Shown in pieces: positions 1 to 7,424 of a DNA stretch of 64,000 nt. Both the position numbers and the translations under genes were made by a program. The notes under the pieces are model-generated. The model made no database searches. It was not told the DNA's origin and saw only the letters and a list, made by a program, of their open reading frames with translations. Position 1 is the first letter of the stretch. Each line of letters opens with the position of its first letter. Source of the stretch: JBOHDX01 sp050700835 (GTDB lineage: Bacteria > Actinomycetota > Actinomycetes > Propionibacteriales > Nocardioidaceae); assembly GCA_050700835.1 (NCBI GenBank), contig JBOHDX010000048.1, positions 30,925-94,924 on the forward strand. The letters run 5' to 3'.

Positions 1-87
1 GCCTGGGTACGTCGGGTTGCCGTAGGCGTTGGCACCTCGACCGTTGAACGCATCACTGCGCGCGAAGACGGGGTTTCTGCTCTGCAT
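1..87 (-). CDS. Bax inhibitor-1/YccA-like membrane protein, N-terminus only
   Basis: This is the first 29 codons of a leftward gene that runs off the window. The translation begins MQSRNPVFARSDAFNGRG and continues with Ala, Asn, Tyr, Gly and Pro. That matches, from memory, the soluble N-terminal tail of actinobacterial BI-1/YccA family proteins, which then have about seven membrane segments. The transmembrane part is not visible here. A GGAGGA ribosome site lies directly upstream, and two consecutive ATG codons (88-90 and 85-87) are possible starts; the second has the better spacing. The assignment rests only on the N-terminal motif. Confidence 0.55.
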   Translation of the reverse strand, partial: MQSRNPVFARSDAFNGRGANAYGNPTYPG

Positions 88-188
88 CATTCCTCCGGGC
101 GAGCTGCCTTGACTGCGGTGGGCTGTGCACCAGCGTACCGGGCGTACGCGACGAGCCCCGGCGTTCGGCGACGAGCAGACCAGCGTCC

Positions 189-243
189 GGCCAGAGTCAG
201 GCCAGAGTCAGGCCAGAGTCAGGCCAGAGTCCGGCCAGCGTCA
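189..243. repeat. 11-bp minisatellite, five units, ending in the folE stop codon
   Basis: Five tandem copies of the unit ggccagagtca, with small variants in the last two. The last copy supplies the folE stop codon (complement of tca at 241-243), so the array begins exactly where the coding sequence ends. No hairpin is apparent. It is one of several short arrays in this window placed at gene 3' ends. Confidence 0.85.
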
Positions 244-840
244 GGAGCTCGCTCCGGTGAGGGCGAAGAACTCCTGACGTGAGCGGGGATCCTCGCGCAG
301 GGTGCCGAGCAACGTCGACGTGATCGTGTCGGAGCCGAGGGCCCGAACCCCGCGCAGCGTCATGCAGGTGTGCTCCGCGACGACCACCACCCCGACGCCC
401 TGTGGGTTCAGCTGCTGGCAGAGCCAGTCGGCGATCTGCTTGGTGAGACGCTCCTGGACCTGCGGGCGGGAGGCGAAGTGTTCGACGACACGTGCCAGCT
501 TGGACAGTCCCAGGATCCGCTCGCCAGGAAGGTAGCCGACGTGTGCGACACCGACGAACGGCAGCAGGTGGTGCTCACAGACCGAGCGGAGGGGGATGCC
601 CCGGGCGAGCACCAGCTCGTCGTACCCCTCCTCGTTGGGGAACGTGGTCAGGTCGAACGGCCGGGGGGAGAACAGCTCCGCGTGGGCCCGAGCCATCCGG
701 CCCGGCGTCTCCCGCAGACTCTCGATGTCACAGGCGATGCCGAGAGCCCTGAGGTACTCCGCGGCGGCGCGTTCGGCGGCGACGAGGTCGATGCCGTCGC
801 CGGGCTCGTGCACGACTCGAAGGGCGGGGGCCGACGTCAT
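241..840 (-). CDS. folE: GTP cyclohydrolase I
   Basis: A 199-residue type I GTP cyclohydrolase. It converts GTP to 7,8-dihydroneopterin triphosphate, the first step of the folate pathway, in the cytosol. The zinc ligands expected for the family are visible: Cys88 and His91 in the CEHHLLPF motif and Cys159 in EHTCM. The length is normal for the family (about 185-225). The ATG at 838-840 gives MTSAPALRV; a longer reading upstream would run through the neighbouring membrane gene in another frame and is rejected. Only 2 nt separate it from the upstream membrane-protein gene, so it is probably the last gene of a three-gene leftward operon. That partner set is unusual, because folE more often sits with ftsH or other folate genes. 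Confidence 0.95.
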   Translation of the reverse strand: MTSAPALRVVHEPGDGIDLVAAERAAAEYLRALGIACDIESLRETPGRMARAHAELFSPRPFDLTTFPNEEGYDELVLARGIPLRSVCEHHLLPFVGVAHVGYLPGERILGLSKLARVVEHFASRPQVQERLTKQIADWLCQQLNPQGVGVVVVAEHTCMTLRGVRALGSDTITSTLLGTLREDPRSRQEFFALTGASS

Positions 841-842
841 GG

Positions 843-1304
843 TCAGCCACCGCCGAGCTGCAGGGCCGTCAGCAGGACGAGCACCACCGTGACGACGGCG
901 AGCAGGCCGTGGCCGACGACGACAGCCAGCGGGAAGCTGCTCTCGGCGGGCGGCTGGGCGGTGCCGGTCATCCCCGTCGTCGCACCCGGCGCGGCGGGAA
1001 CACCGGAGACGACGGAGCTTGCGCGACGGGCCGGCAGCCATCGGGCGAGCATGGTGAACCCCAGCAGGGCTACCGGCACGAGGATCACGAACGCCGCCCA
1101 GGCGAGTGCGTGACTGCCATCGATGACGTACCCGATCCACACCAGGAGGCCGACGGCCGCCAAGGCGAAGTGGCCGAAGATCACTGGAGCGGGGAAGCGA
1201 GTCGTCCGAGGCTCACGGGTGCCGCCCTTGGCGATCCAGGTGCCCAGTAGGTAGAAGCCGCCCACGGCCGTGACGAGCCAGGTGACGAGTGCCGCAGTGC
1301 CCAT
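843..1304 (-). CDS. small integral membrane protein, four predicted helices
   Basis: A 153-residue protein with four hydrophobic segments, at about residues 3-24, 40-63, 66-88 and 122-147, and a Pro/Ala-rich loop between the third and fourth. No catalytic motif is recognised. It lies 3 nt downstream of the DUF2231 gene and 2 nt upstream of folE, so it is clearly within an operon. The arrangement of two small membrane proteins transcribed away from a Cys-rich HTH regulator suggests a redox- or stress-linked membrane function, but this is inference from context only. Confidence 0.7.
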   Translation of the reverse strand: MGTAALVTWLVTAVGGFYLLGTWIAKGGTREPRTTRFPAPVIFGHFALAAVGLLVWIGYVIDGSHALAWAAFVILVPVALLGFTMLARWLPARRASSVVSGVPAAPGATTGMTGTAQPPAESSFPLAVVVGHGLLAVVTVVLVLLTALQLGGG

Positions 1305-1307
1305 CGT

Positions 1308-1862
1308 TCAGTTCTCCTGACTGCGCGCCGCGCGTGGATCCAGGCGAGGGGCAGGGCGTTCGTAGCCCTCGGCCTGAGTCGTCTCGTCGGCGACGCGTAC
1401 CCCGTATCGGAAGGCGAGCTTGCCGCCCAGGAATCCCGAGAAGCCGAGTGCGACCAGGCTGGCGGCGGACAGCTCCAGTGGCCCAGCGGCGACCCCCAGC
1501 CGGTCGTCGCTGCCCAGGCGCCAGGCGAAGTTGCCGACGTACGCAACGGTGACCAGCAGGTTGAGGGTCATGTGCACCAGCCCCACCCGGTACGCCCGGG
1601 TGCCGGCCGGGATGGCGAAGAGGTCGAGGAAGCCGATCATCGCGGCACCGAGGGCGCCGACGACGCCGATCCCGATCAGCCACCGGGAACCCTCGGTCAA
1701 GGACGTCGGGTCGCCCGCCAGCCGGGAGCCGATGTCGAAGACGAGGCTGGCGACCCAGGCGCCGATCGGGACGGTCACGGCGATCGGGTGGAACGGGTGA
1801 CCGTAGGGTCCAGCGAGCGCCGCACTCACCGGCTGCTTCGCCCGCTGCATCGGCTCGGTCAT
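1308..1862 (-). CDS. DUF2231 family membrane protein
   Basis: A 184-residue membrane protein with the DUF2231 signature GHPFHPIAVTVPIGAW near the N-terminus (about residues 21-36), followed by three further hydrophobic segments ending near residue 155. The family is of unknown function; some members are thought to bind heme or to work in redox or metal processes. The ATG at 1862 is chosen because a GAGG ribosome site lies 7 nt upstream; the frame stays open further upstream without a comparable signal. It is the first gene of the operon with the four-helix protein and folE. A promoter and an inverted repeat lie directly upstream, facing the divergent regulator. Confidence 0.8.
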   Translation of the reverse strand: MTEPMQRAKQPVSAALAGPYGHPFHPIAVTVPIGAWVASLVFDIGSRLAGDPTSLTEGSRWLIGIGVVGALGAAMIGFLDLFAIPAGTRAYRVGLVHMTLNLLVTVAYVGNFAWRLGSDDRLGVAAGPLELSAASLVALGFSGFLGGKLAFRYGVRVADETTQAEGYERPAPRLDPRAARSQEN

Positions 1863-1904
1863 TACGGCACCTCGTCGCCAGTCGCATTGCCACGGTGTTG
1901 ATTT

Positions 1905-1922
1905 CACTAACTACTCTTAGTG
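1905..1922. promoter_or_regulatory. candidate operator CACTAA-N6-TTAGTG between divergent genes
   Basis: A perfect 6-bp inverted repeat with a 6-bp spacer in the intergenic region shared by the DUF2231 operon and the regulator gene. For the leftward operon, a TTGACT box (complement of 1943-1948) and a weak TAACAC box (complement of 1920-1925) are spaced 17 nt, so the repeat overlaps the -10 region and would block initiation if bound. For the rightward regulator, a TAGATT -10 box at 1996-2001 lies 6 nt before the GTG start, suggesting a leaderless transcript. Binding by the neighbouring regulator is inference. Confidence 0.5.
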
Positions 1923-2007
1923 TTATCTCATTCGGCGTGTTCAGTCAAGAGATAGAGGCAATGAGAGTTCCGGGATACGCGCTCGTTCCCGGTGCTAGAT
2001 TGAGAAG

Positions 2008-2736
2008 GTGCCAACGGACCTCGCACCCGGCGCCGGATCGCAGGAACCCTCGATCCGGGCGGTGGCCGCGCTGCAGGACGACCTCCGCAGGGGCATGTAC
2101 TCCTTCATCCGCCGTGCTCGGCGGCCCGTCACCCGAGACGAGGCCGCGGCGTCGGTCGGCATCTCCCGCAAGCTCGCGGCGTTCCACCTGGACAAGCTCG
2201 TCGAGGCCGGCGTGCTGCGGGCCGGGTACGCCTCGGCCGCCGGCGCTCGCAAGGTCGGCAGGGCTCCGAAGGTCTACGAACCGTCCGACGCCGACTTCCG
2301 GGTCAGCATCCCGCCCCGCCGACACGAGGTCCTGGCCCACATCCTGCTCGACGCCATGCTGGCCGACGGCTCGCGGGAGAGCCCCCGCCAGGCGGCCGTG
2401 CGCGTCGCCCGCGAACGCGGTCAGCTGATCGGCGGTGCCGAACGCGAGGAGGCGAGGCCCGGCCGGCTGGGCGCGGAACGCGCGCTGACCATGGCCGCCG
2501 GGGTCCTGGCGCGTTACGGCTTCGAACCGGACCGTGAGGCGTCGACCTGCGTACGCCTGCGCAACTGCCCGTTCCACCCACTTGCCGACGAGGCACCGGA
2601 GCTCGTGTGCGGGATCAACCACGCCTTTCTTTCCGGCTTGCTCGACGGGCTCGAGGCCTCGGCACTCACGGCGGTGCTGGACCCGCGGGCCGGTGAGTGC
2701 TGCGTGGAGCTGCGCGCGGCCGACCGGGCCGGCTGA
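2008..2736 (+). CDS. ArsR/SufR-like HTH regulator with C-terminal cysteine cluster (COG2345-like)
   Basis: A 242-residue transcriptional regulator. An N-terminal winged-helix region spans about residues 20-90, with a recognition-helix-like stretch SRKLAAFHLDKL at 53-64. The C-terminal part carries Cys181, Cys187 and Cys201 plus a Cys231-Cys232 pair, in the CPFHPLA...VCGINHAF context of COG2345 regulators, several of which (SufR type) bind an iron-sulfur cluster. It starts with GTG, and the only purine-rich stretch abuts the start, while a -10-like TAGATT sits 6 nt before it, so translation may be leaderless. It is divergent from the DUF2231 operon and probably controls it. The stop codon lies inside a 27-bp tandem duplication. 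Confidence 0.82.
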   Translation: MPTDLAPGAGSQEPSIRAVAALQDDLRRGMYSFIRRARRPVTRDEAAASVGISRKLAAFHLDKLVEAGVLRAGYASAAGARKVGRAPKVYEPSDADFRVSIPPRRHEVLAHILLDAMLADGSRESPRQAAVRVARERGQLIGGAEREEARPGRLGAERALTMAAGVLARYGFEPDREASTCVRLRNCPFHPLADEAPELVCGINHAFLSGLLDGLEASALTAVLDPRAGECCVELRAADRAG

Positions 2737-2784
2737 GCCCTCGCTCGTCACCGCACCGGCTGAGCCCTCGCTCGTCACCGCACC
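2731..2784. repeat. 27-bp tandem duplication over the regulator stop codon
   Basis: Two perfect adjacent copies of a 27-bp unit that begins ggctgagccctcgctcg. The first copy contains the regulator's TGA stop at 2734-2736. Just downstream (about 2790-2826) the decamer gcccccggtg occurs three times; the last copy is the 3' acceptor end of the tRNA gene, so the other two look like local duplications of that end. Confidence 0.85.
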
Positions 2785-2814
2785 GGTGGTGCCCCCGGTG
2801 ATGCCCCCGGTGTG

Positions 2815-2889
2815 TGCCCCCGGTGGGAGTCGAACCCACACCTGTCGCGGGTTTAAGCCGCGTGCCTCTGCCGGTTGGGCTACGGGGGC
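2815..2889 (-). tRNA. class I tRNA with UAA anticodon (reads UUA; amino acid uncertain)
   Basis: A 75-nt leftward tRNA. A perfect 7-bp acceptor stem (GCCCCCG with CGGGGGC) is followed by a D arm with three pairs and a C-A mismatch at 13-22. The anticodon stem is CGCGG/CCGCG with loop CTTAAAC, and the T arm is GTGGG-TTCGACT-CCCAC. The discriminator is A and CCA is not encoded. By position the anticodon is UAA, which reads leucine codon UUA. The variable loop is only about 6 nt, whereas bacterial leucine tRNAs are class II with a long variable arm. The gene is therefore certain as a tRNA fold, but the charged amino acid is not. Confidence 0.8.
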
Positions 2890-3009
2890 CGCCGTCGGCG
2901 CCGGGCCGGCACCGGATCTCTCGGGTCATCGCACGCTATAGCAGGTGGTGGCCCAAGAGGTCGGGGTCAGGTCATGGTCCTGCCGCGCCGGTCCATGCCG
3001 GCTCAGGCC

Positions 3010-3085
3010 GGGGCAGGTCAGGCCGGGTCAGGTCGGGGTCACGTCGGGGTCAGTTCGGGGTCAGTTCGGGGTCAGTTCGGGGTCG
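3010..3085. repeat. 11-bp minisatellite at the 3' end of the cyclopropane synthase-like gene
   Basis: At least five tandem units, read leftward as approximately gaccccgaact, with the three units nearest the gene identical and the others degenerate (acgt, acct). The CDS stop codon (complement of tca at 3072-3074) is formed inside the repeat, and each identical copy could provide a stop in the same phase. The rest of 2890-3009 shows no gene. Confidence 0.8.
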
Positions 3086-4349
3086 GGTCCGGCCAGCCGG
3101 ACCGGCCGTCTGCGAACGGCCGTACCGCGAGGACCTGGTGCACCGACACCCGGGCCCGCTCGAAGCCGACCGCGGCGAGTGCCAGCAGCAGCCGCCACAC
3201 GCGCGTCTGAGCCTCCCCCGCCACCCGCTCCGCGTCCGGCAGATGCCGCTCGAGGTTGGCCAGCCAGGCGCGCAACGTCGGGGGGTAGTGCTCACGCAGG
3301 TTCGTCACCTCGCGAAGCTCGAGCCCGGCGTCCTCCAAGGCTGCCACGAGGGCCGCCACCGGGACCACCGGCCGGTCTGCATAGACGTAGCTGGTGATGA
3401 ACGTTGGCGAGCCCTCCTGTGGCTGACCGCGCCGAGTCACCTGCTGCTGGAGCAGCCGCCCGCCGGGCGCCAGCAGCTGCTGGGCGGCCGCCGCGTAGCC
3501 GACCAGGTCGTCCTCGCCGAGATGCTCGTTCGCCTCGATCGCCGCGATGGCGTCGTACGGCCCGTCCTCGATCGCCGCGTAGTCGCCGAGCCGTACCGCG
3601 ATCCGGTCGGCCAGCCCGGCGGCCTGCACCCGGCGACGCACGAAGTCGGCGCGAGATGCCGAGCGGACCACGCCCACCGCCGACACGTCGTGATGGCGGG
3701 CGGCGTGCAGCAGGAGGGAACCCCACCCGCAGCCGACGTCGAGGAGGCGCTCCCCCGGCTGCAGCCGGAGCACTCGGCAGATCCGCTCGAGCTTGGCCTC
3801 CTGAGCCGCGTCGAGGCCGGTGGTGGACTCGTCCCACCAGGCACAGGAGTAGGTCAGCGACGAGCCGAGAACCTGCTCTAGCAGCCGCGGGCCCGTTCCG
3901 CCGCTCGCGCCGTGCGCGGTCTCCGCGGCCTGCTCGCGACCGCTCGTCGACGCCTCGCCGGACAGGGTCAACTCCTGCGGCGGTGGCTTCGGGGCCGGTC
4001 CGACGGCTCCGAGCAGCACCGCGGTACGCAGGATCTCGCGTCGGTCCGCGGCGGACAGGCTGGGCGCGGGTCCGATCAGCGCGCCGTACTCCGCGAGCTG
4101 TCGCAGCGCGTGGACAAGGTCGCCCTCGATGTCGATCTCGCCCGCGACGTACGCCCGGGCGAGACCGAGCTCTCCCGGCGCCCACAGCAGCCTTCGCACG
4201 GCTTTGCGGCTGTGCACCTGCACCGTCGGGCCGTCGCCGCCGCCGGCCTTGGAGCCGTCCCAGCCCACCAGCTGCACCGGCGGTGCGACGCCGAACAGCT
4301 GGACGAGCAAGGCGTACAGGCGGTCGGCGACTCCGTTCCGATCACTCAT
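3072..4349 (-). CDS. cyclopropane-fatty-acyl-phospholipid synthase family methyltransferase
   Basis: A 425-residue SAM-dependent methyltransferase of the Cfa/CmaA family (COG2230). These enzymes modify the double bond of unsaturated acyl chains in membrane lipids to cyclopropane or methyl-branched forms. The SAM-binding motif LLDVGCGWGSL is present at about residues 200-210. Upstream lies the family's N-terminal helical region, and the C-terminal part is rich in Leu, Arg and Glu. The ATG at 4349 begins MSDRNGVADRLY; a longer reading upstream would encode a Pro/Thr/Arg-rich stretch overlapping the glycosylase gene and is rejected. It follows the uracil-DNA glycosylase gene by 13 nt, so the two are probably cotranscribed. 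The substrate cannot be told from sequence. Confidence 0.87.
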   Translation of the reverse strand: MSDRNGVADRLYALLVQLFGVAPPVQLVGWDGSKAGGGDGPTVQVHSRKAVRRLLWAPGELGLARAYVAGEIDIEGDLVHALRQLAEYGALIGPAPSLSAADRREILRTAVLLGAVGPAPKPPPQELTLSGEASTSGREQAAETAHGASGGTGPRLLEQVLGSSLTYSCAWWDESTTGLDAAQEAKLERICRVLRLQPGERLLDVGCGWGSLLLHAARHHDVSAVGVVRSASRADFVRRRVQAAGLADRIAVRLGDYAAIEDGPYDAIAAIEANEHLGEDDLVGYAAAAQQLLAPGGRLLQQQVTRRGQPQEGSPTFITSYVYADRPVVPVAALVAALEDAGLELREVTNLREHYPPTLRAWLANLERHLPDAERVAGEAQTRVWRLLLALAAVGFERARVSVHQVLAVRPFADGRSGWPDPTPN

Positions 4350-4362
4350 GGGTGTCTGTCTA

Positions 4363-5268
4363 TCAGGGCGCTCTGGTGTCGTCAGGGGTGCCGGCGGGGG
4401 TGTCCGCGTGGGTGTCGGCGGGGGTGTCCGCGTCGGCGGGCCACGGTCCGAGGCCCGCCACCGCGCGGGCACGCGCGAGCACCGTGTCCAGCATCGGCTC
4501 GGTGAGCCGACCCGTGAACGTGTTCTGCTGGCTGGGGTGATAGCTGCCGATCAGCGTCAGGTCGGGTCGCAGCCGCGCCTCGGCCGCGTGGCCGAAGCGT
4601 GGACGCGGCGCGGGCACGACCACGCCGAGGCGCCGGAGCGAGCGAAGCGCCGCATCCCAGCCGTACCCACCGAGCGCAAGGATGCACCGGATGCCCGGGA
4701 GGACGGCGGCGAGCTCGGCGTCGAGCCAGGGTGCGCAGGTGTCGCGTTCGACTGTCGTGGGCCGGTTCGCCGGTGGGGCGCAACGCACGGCGGCCATCAT
4801 CCGAGTGTCGACCAGTGCCTGGCCGTCGCCGGCGTGCAGGCTCGTCGGCCGGCAGGCGAGCCCCGCGCGAAACAGGGCGTCGAACAGCCAGTCGCCGGAC
4901 CGGTCGCCGGTGAAGATCCGGCCCGTGCGGTTGCCGCCGTGCGCCGCCGGCGCCAGGCCTACGACGACGATCCGCGGCCGCGGGTCGCCCCAGCCGGCGA
5001 CGGGGCGGCCCCAGTAGGGCTCCGACTCGAACGAGCGGCGCCTGGTCGACGCGGTCGTCTCCCGCCACTGGACCAACCGGGGGCAGGCCCGGCACACCGA
5101 CACCCGGGCGTCGATCTGCGCCAGGCCCGCCGATGCGGCCAGCTCCCGAACCTGCGCCGAGTCGGCGGCGACGGGCGTGCGCGACGTGGCGGGATCGTCC
5201 GGCCAGCCGGTGCCCGGCGGCACCGGGCTGGCGAACTCCTGACCGGTGATCGGGTGCGGCGCCATCAC
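4363..5268 (-). CDS. uracil-DNA glycosylase, family 5 (UDGb type)
   Basis: A 301-residue DNA repair enzyme that removes uracil and deaminated bases. The motif GLAPAAHGGNRTGR followed by IFTGDRSG (about residues 104-125) is typical of family 5 glycosylases, in which the catalytic Asp of other families is absent. Four cysteines (59, 62, 163, 178) fit the [4Fe-4S] cluster, and SYHPSQQNTF is the C-terminal motif. The last 25 or so residues are a low-complexity Ala-Asp-Thr-Pro run encoded by a ~24-bp tandem repeat (about 4380-4440), probably an expansion at the gene's 3' end. The start could be either of two adjacent ATGs (5268 or 5265). It is followed by the cyclopropane synthase-like gene. Confidence 0.9.
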   Translation of the reverse strand: MMAPHPITGQEFASPVPPGTGWPDDPATSRTPVAADSAQVRELAASAGLAQIDARVSVCRACPRLVQWRETTASTRRRSFESEPYWGRPVAGWGDPRPRIVVVGLAPAAHGGNRTGRIFTGDRSGDWLFDALFRAGLACRPTSLHAGDGQALVDTRMMAAVRCAPPANRPTTVERDTCAPWLDAELAAVLPGIRCILALGGYGWDAALRSLRRLGVVVPAPRPRFGHAAEARLRPDLTLIGSYHPSQQNTFTGRLTEPMLDTVLARARAVAGLGPWPADADTPADTHADTPAGTPDDTRAP

Positions 5269-5364
5269 GGGCTCGAACCTAGAGCACCCGGCCCAAGCCG
5301 TCCCCGCTGAGCCTTACGTTTCGGTGCGAAACGCCGGGGCGAGGTCAATCGGTCTAAGCGACGG

Positions 5365-6297
5365 TCAGGCCACGGACCAGGCGATGCCGTCGAGGACGTC
5401 GTGCTCGCTGACCACCAGGTCACTGCGGCCTCCGGCGTCGACCACCCGGCCGAGCACCACCTCGAGCACGAGTGCGCCGCCGCCGATGACGTCGGCTCGA
5501 CCCGGGTGCATGAACGGCATCGCCGTGCGCTGCGCGACCGTCGCGGCCAGCAGCTCGGCGCACGACGATCGGACGACGTGGATCGGCAGCCGGGCGTGAT
5601 GGATGCGCGCGGAGTCGTAGCCAGACAGTCCGAGCGCGTGCGCCGCCACCGTGGTGACCGTGCCGGCGACGCCGACCACCGACCGGACCGAGGTCCAGTC
5701 GAGCGCTGCCCCGTCGATCGCCCGGGCGGCGTCGTCGCGAGCGGCTTCGACCTCGTCCGAGTCCGGCGGGTCGCTGCGCAGATACCGTTCGGTCAGGCGT
5801 ACCGAACCGATGTCGACCGAGCGCGCGTACGCCGGTACCGTTGCTAGCCCGTCGCCGAGGATCAGCTCGGTCGAGCCGCCGCCGATGTCGACCACGAGCG
5901 TCGGCGCGGCGAGGCCGGGCAGGTCACGCATCGCGCCGTGGTACGACAGGGCCGCCTCCTCGGCACCGGTGAGCACCTCCGGGTCGACACCGAACCGCTC
6001 GCGCACCCCGGCGGCGAACTCGCCGGCGTTGCGCGCGTCACGGGCCGCCGACGTCGCACAGAACCGGACCGCCTCGGCCCCACCGGCACGGATGATCGCG
6101 GCGAACGTGTCGCAGACGGCGAAGGTCCGCCGCAACGCCTCGGGCGCCAACGTGCCGGTCTCGTCGACTCCCTCGCCGAGCCGGACGATCTCCATCCGGC
6201 GCTCGATGTCCCTCTGTGCAGCGTCACCGGGATCGAGATCGCACAGCAGCAGCCGGATCGAGTTGGTGCCGCAGTCAACGGCGGCGACTCTGGTCAT
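5365..6297 (-). CDS. ppx: Ppx/GppA family exopolyphosphatase
   Basis: A 310-residue short-form Ppx/GppA phosphatase of the actin/Hsp70 ATPase fold. It releases phosphate from the ends of polyphosphate chains or hydrolyses pppGpp. The phosphate-1 motif VAAVDCGTNSIRLLL is at the N-terminus and the second nucleotide-binding motif VVDIGGGSTELI at about residues 138-149. It lacks the C-terminal HD domain of long-form enzymes, as is normal in Actinomycetota, where two short paralogues are common. Its ATG overlaps the DUF501 stop by 4 nt, so it is translationally coupled and ends the eno-ftsB-DUF501-ppx operon. Confidence 0.92.
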   Translation of the reverse strand: MTRVAAVDCGTNSIRLLLCDLDPGDAAQRDIERRMEIVRLGEGVDETGTLAPEALRRTFAVCDTFAAIIRAGGAEAVRFCATSAARDARNAGEFAAGVRERFGVDPEVLTGAEEAALSYHGAMRDLPGLAAPTLVVDIGGGSTELILGDGLATVPAYARSVDIGSVRLTERYLRSDPPDSDEVEAARDDAARAIDGAALDWTSVRSVVGVAGTVTTVAAHALGLSGYDSARIHHARLPIHVVRSSCAELLAATVAQRTAMPFMHPGRADVIGGGALVLEVVLGRVVDAGGRSDLVVSEHDVLDGIAWSVA

Positions 6298-6827
6298 GCG
6301 CCGTCAGGGGGTACGCACGGCCCGCTGCTCCACCAGGGGTCGAGCCGCGCAAGCGCCTCGTCCCCCAAGGGGTTGACCCCGGGGCCCTGCGCCAACGCGT
6401 GGCCGACCAGGACGTGCAGGCACTTCACCCGGTCCGGCATGCCACCCGCCGAGACGCCGGCGATCTCGGGCACGGAGCCGAGCTGCTCACGGGCAGCGAT
6501 GTAGGCGACGTGCGCACCTCGATAGGCCGCGGCCAGCTCCGGGTCCGCGCCGAGCCGGTCAGTCATCTCCCGCATCAGGCCGGAGGCCTCAAGCGTCCCG
6601 ATGGAGCCGGACAGCCGTGGGCAGGTGACGTAGTACAGCGTCGGGAACGGCGTACCGTCCGCAAGCCGTGGCGACGTGACCAGCACGTCCGGCAGGGCGC
6701 AGGGACAGCGGTGCGCCACCGCCTCGACGTCGCGCGGCGGCCGGCCCAGCTGGACGCGGACGGCGGCCAGGTCCGCAGCGGTGGGAGCCGAGTGGTCGGC
6801 GGCCCGGTGAGGCGGTCCGGCACTCAC
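6294..6827 (-). CDS. DUF501 family protein
   Basis: A 177-residue protein of the DUF501 family, found almost always between the divIC/ftsB-like gene and ppx in Actinomycetota. The characteristic segments are visible: RCPCALPDVLVTSPRL, PTLYYVTCP and GMPDRVKCLHVL. Function is unknown. The Cys and His residues in those motifs might bind a metal, but that is only a guess. The GTG at 6827 is chosen because it overlaps the TGA of the upstream gene (GTGA), a pattern seen repeatedly here; longer upstream readings are in the wrong frame of ftsB. Its own stop overlaps the ppx ATG. Confidence 0.88.
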   Translation of the reverse strand: MSAGPPHRAADHSAPTAADLAAVRVQLGRPPRDVEAVAHRCPCALPDVLVTSPRLADGTPFPTLYYVTCPRLSGSIGTLEASGLMREMTDRLGADPELAAAYRGAHVAYIAAREQLGSVPEIAGVSAGGMPDRVKCLHVLVGHALAQGPGVNPLGDEALARLDPWWSSGPCVPPDGA

Positions 6828-7417
6828 TGGACGAAATGCTTGGGCACCCTGATGATGCCGGCGCCGGGCCTGTGCACCTTCGGCTTGACGACCGGCTGCA
6901 CGGGATCCTGACCAGCCGCCTGCACCGAGCCCCACAGCGAGGAGTACCACGCGGGCCGCTGCCGGGTCGGCTTGCTCGGAGCCGCGGCCAGGTGCTCCGT
7001 GGAGCCAAGCGTCTGACCGTGCCGGTCGACGACGCGGTAGCCGACCTCACCAGGCAGCACCCAGGAGAACCGGAGCCGGGCCTGCGCCTCGATGTAGGCC
7101 GGGTCCTTCCAGCGACGCTGCTCCTGCTGCAGCCCGGCCACAGCGGTCTGGGTCCGGGTGATGTCGGCTCGCGCGGCATTGATCTGGTCGCGTTGCTCGA
7201 GCCACGCCCGCAGGCTGGATGCATAGGACATGACCAGCACGAGCAGCACCAGCAGCAGCACCGCGGCCCGGCTGGTGACCAGCGAGCGTGCCCGGCCTCC
7301 CGGCCGATCGGCCGCCACCGGGACGCCCGGCACCCGGGCGCGTCGCGGAGCCGGCGTACGCGAGCGGCCGGGACCCGAACGAGCTCCCCGGTCGGGGGTA
7401 CGTCGGCGCGACGGCAT
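6824..7417 (-). CDS. FtsB/DivIC-type septum formation initiator
   Basis: A 197-residue bitopic membrane protein of the divisome. The order is a basic, Pro/Arg-rich cytoplasmic tail (residues 1-45), one transmembrane segment (about 49-66), a short coiled coil (about 70-100), then an extracytoplasmic segment with the family motif KDPAYIEAQARLRF. FtsB-type proteins bridge FtsL and FtsQ and help activate septal peptidoglycan synthesis. The C-terminus is extended and Pro/Val/Lys-rich. The ATG at 7417 lies 7 nt after the enolase stop. Position next to eno is the standard actinobacterial arrangement. Confidence 0.87.
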   Translation of the reverse strand: MPSRRRTPDRGARSGPGRSRTPAPRRARVPGVPVAADRPGGRARSLVTSRAAVLLLVLLVLVMSYASSLRAWLEQRDQINAARADITRTQTAVAGLQQEQRRWKDPAYIEAQARLRFSWVLPGEVGYRVVDRHGQTLGSTEHLAAAPSKPTRQRPAWYSSLWGSVQAAGQDPVQPVVKPKVHRPGAGIIRVPKHFVQ

Positions 7418-7424
7418 GGCCGGC

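Noticed and set aside
2790..2815. An attachment site next to the tRNA
   Set aside because: gcccccggtg is repeated beside the tRNA 3' end, but there is no integrase, no prophage genes and no distant second copy in view; local duplication explains it.
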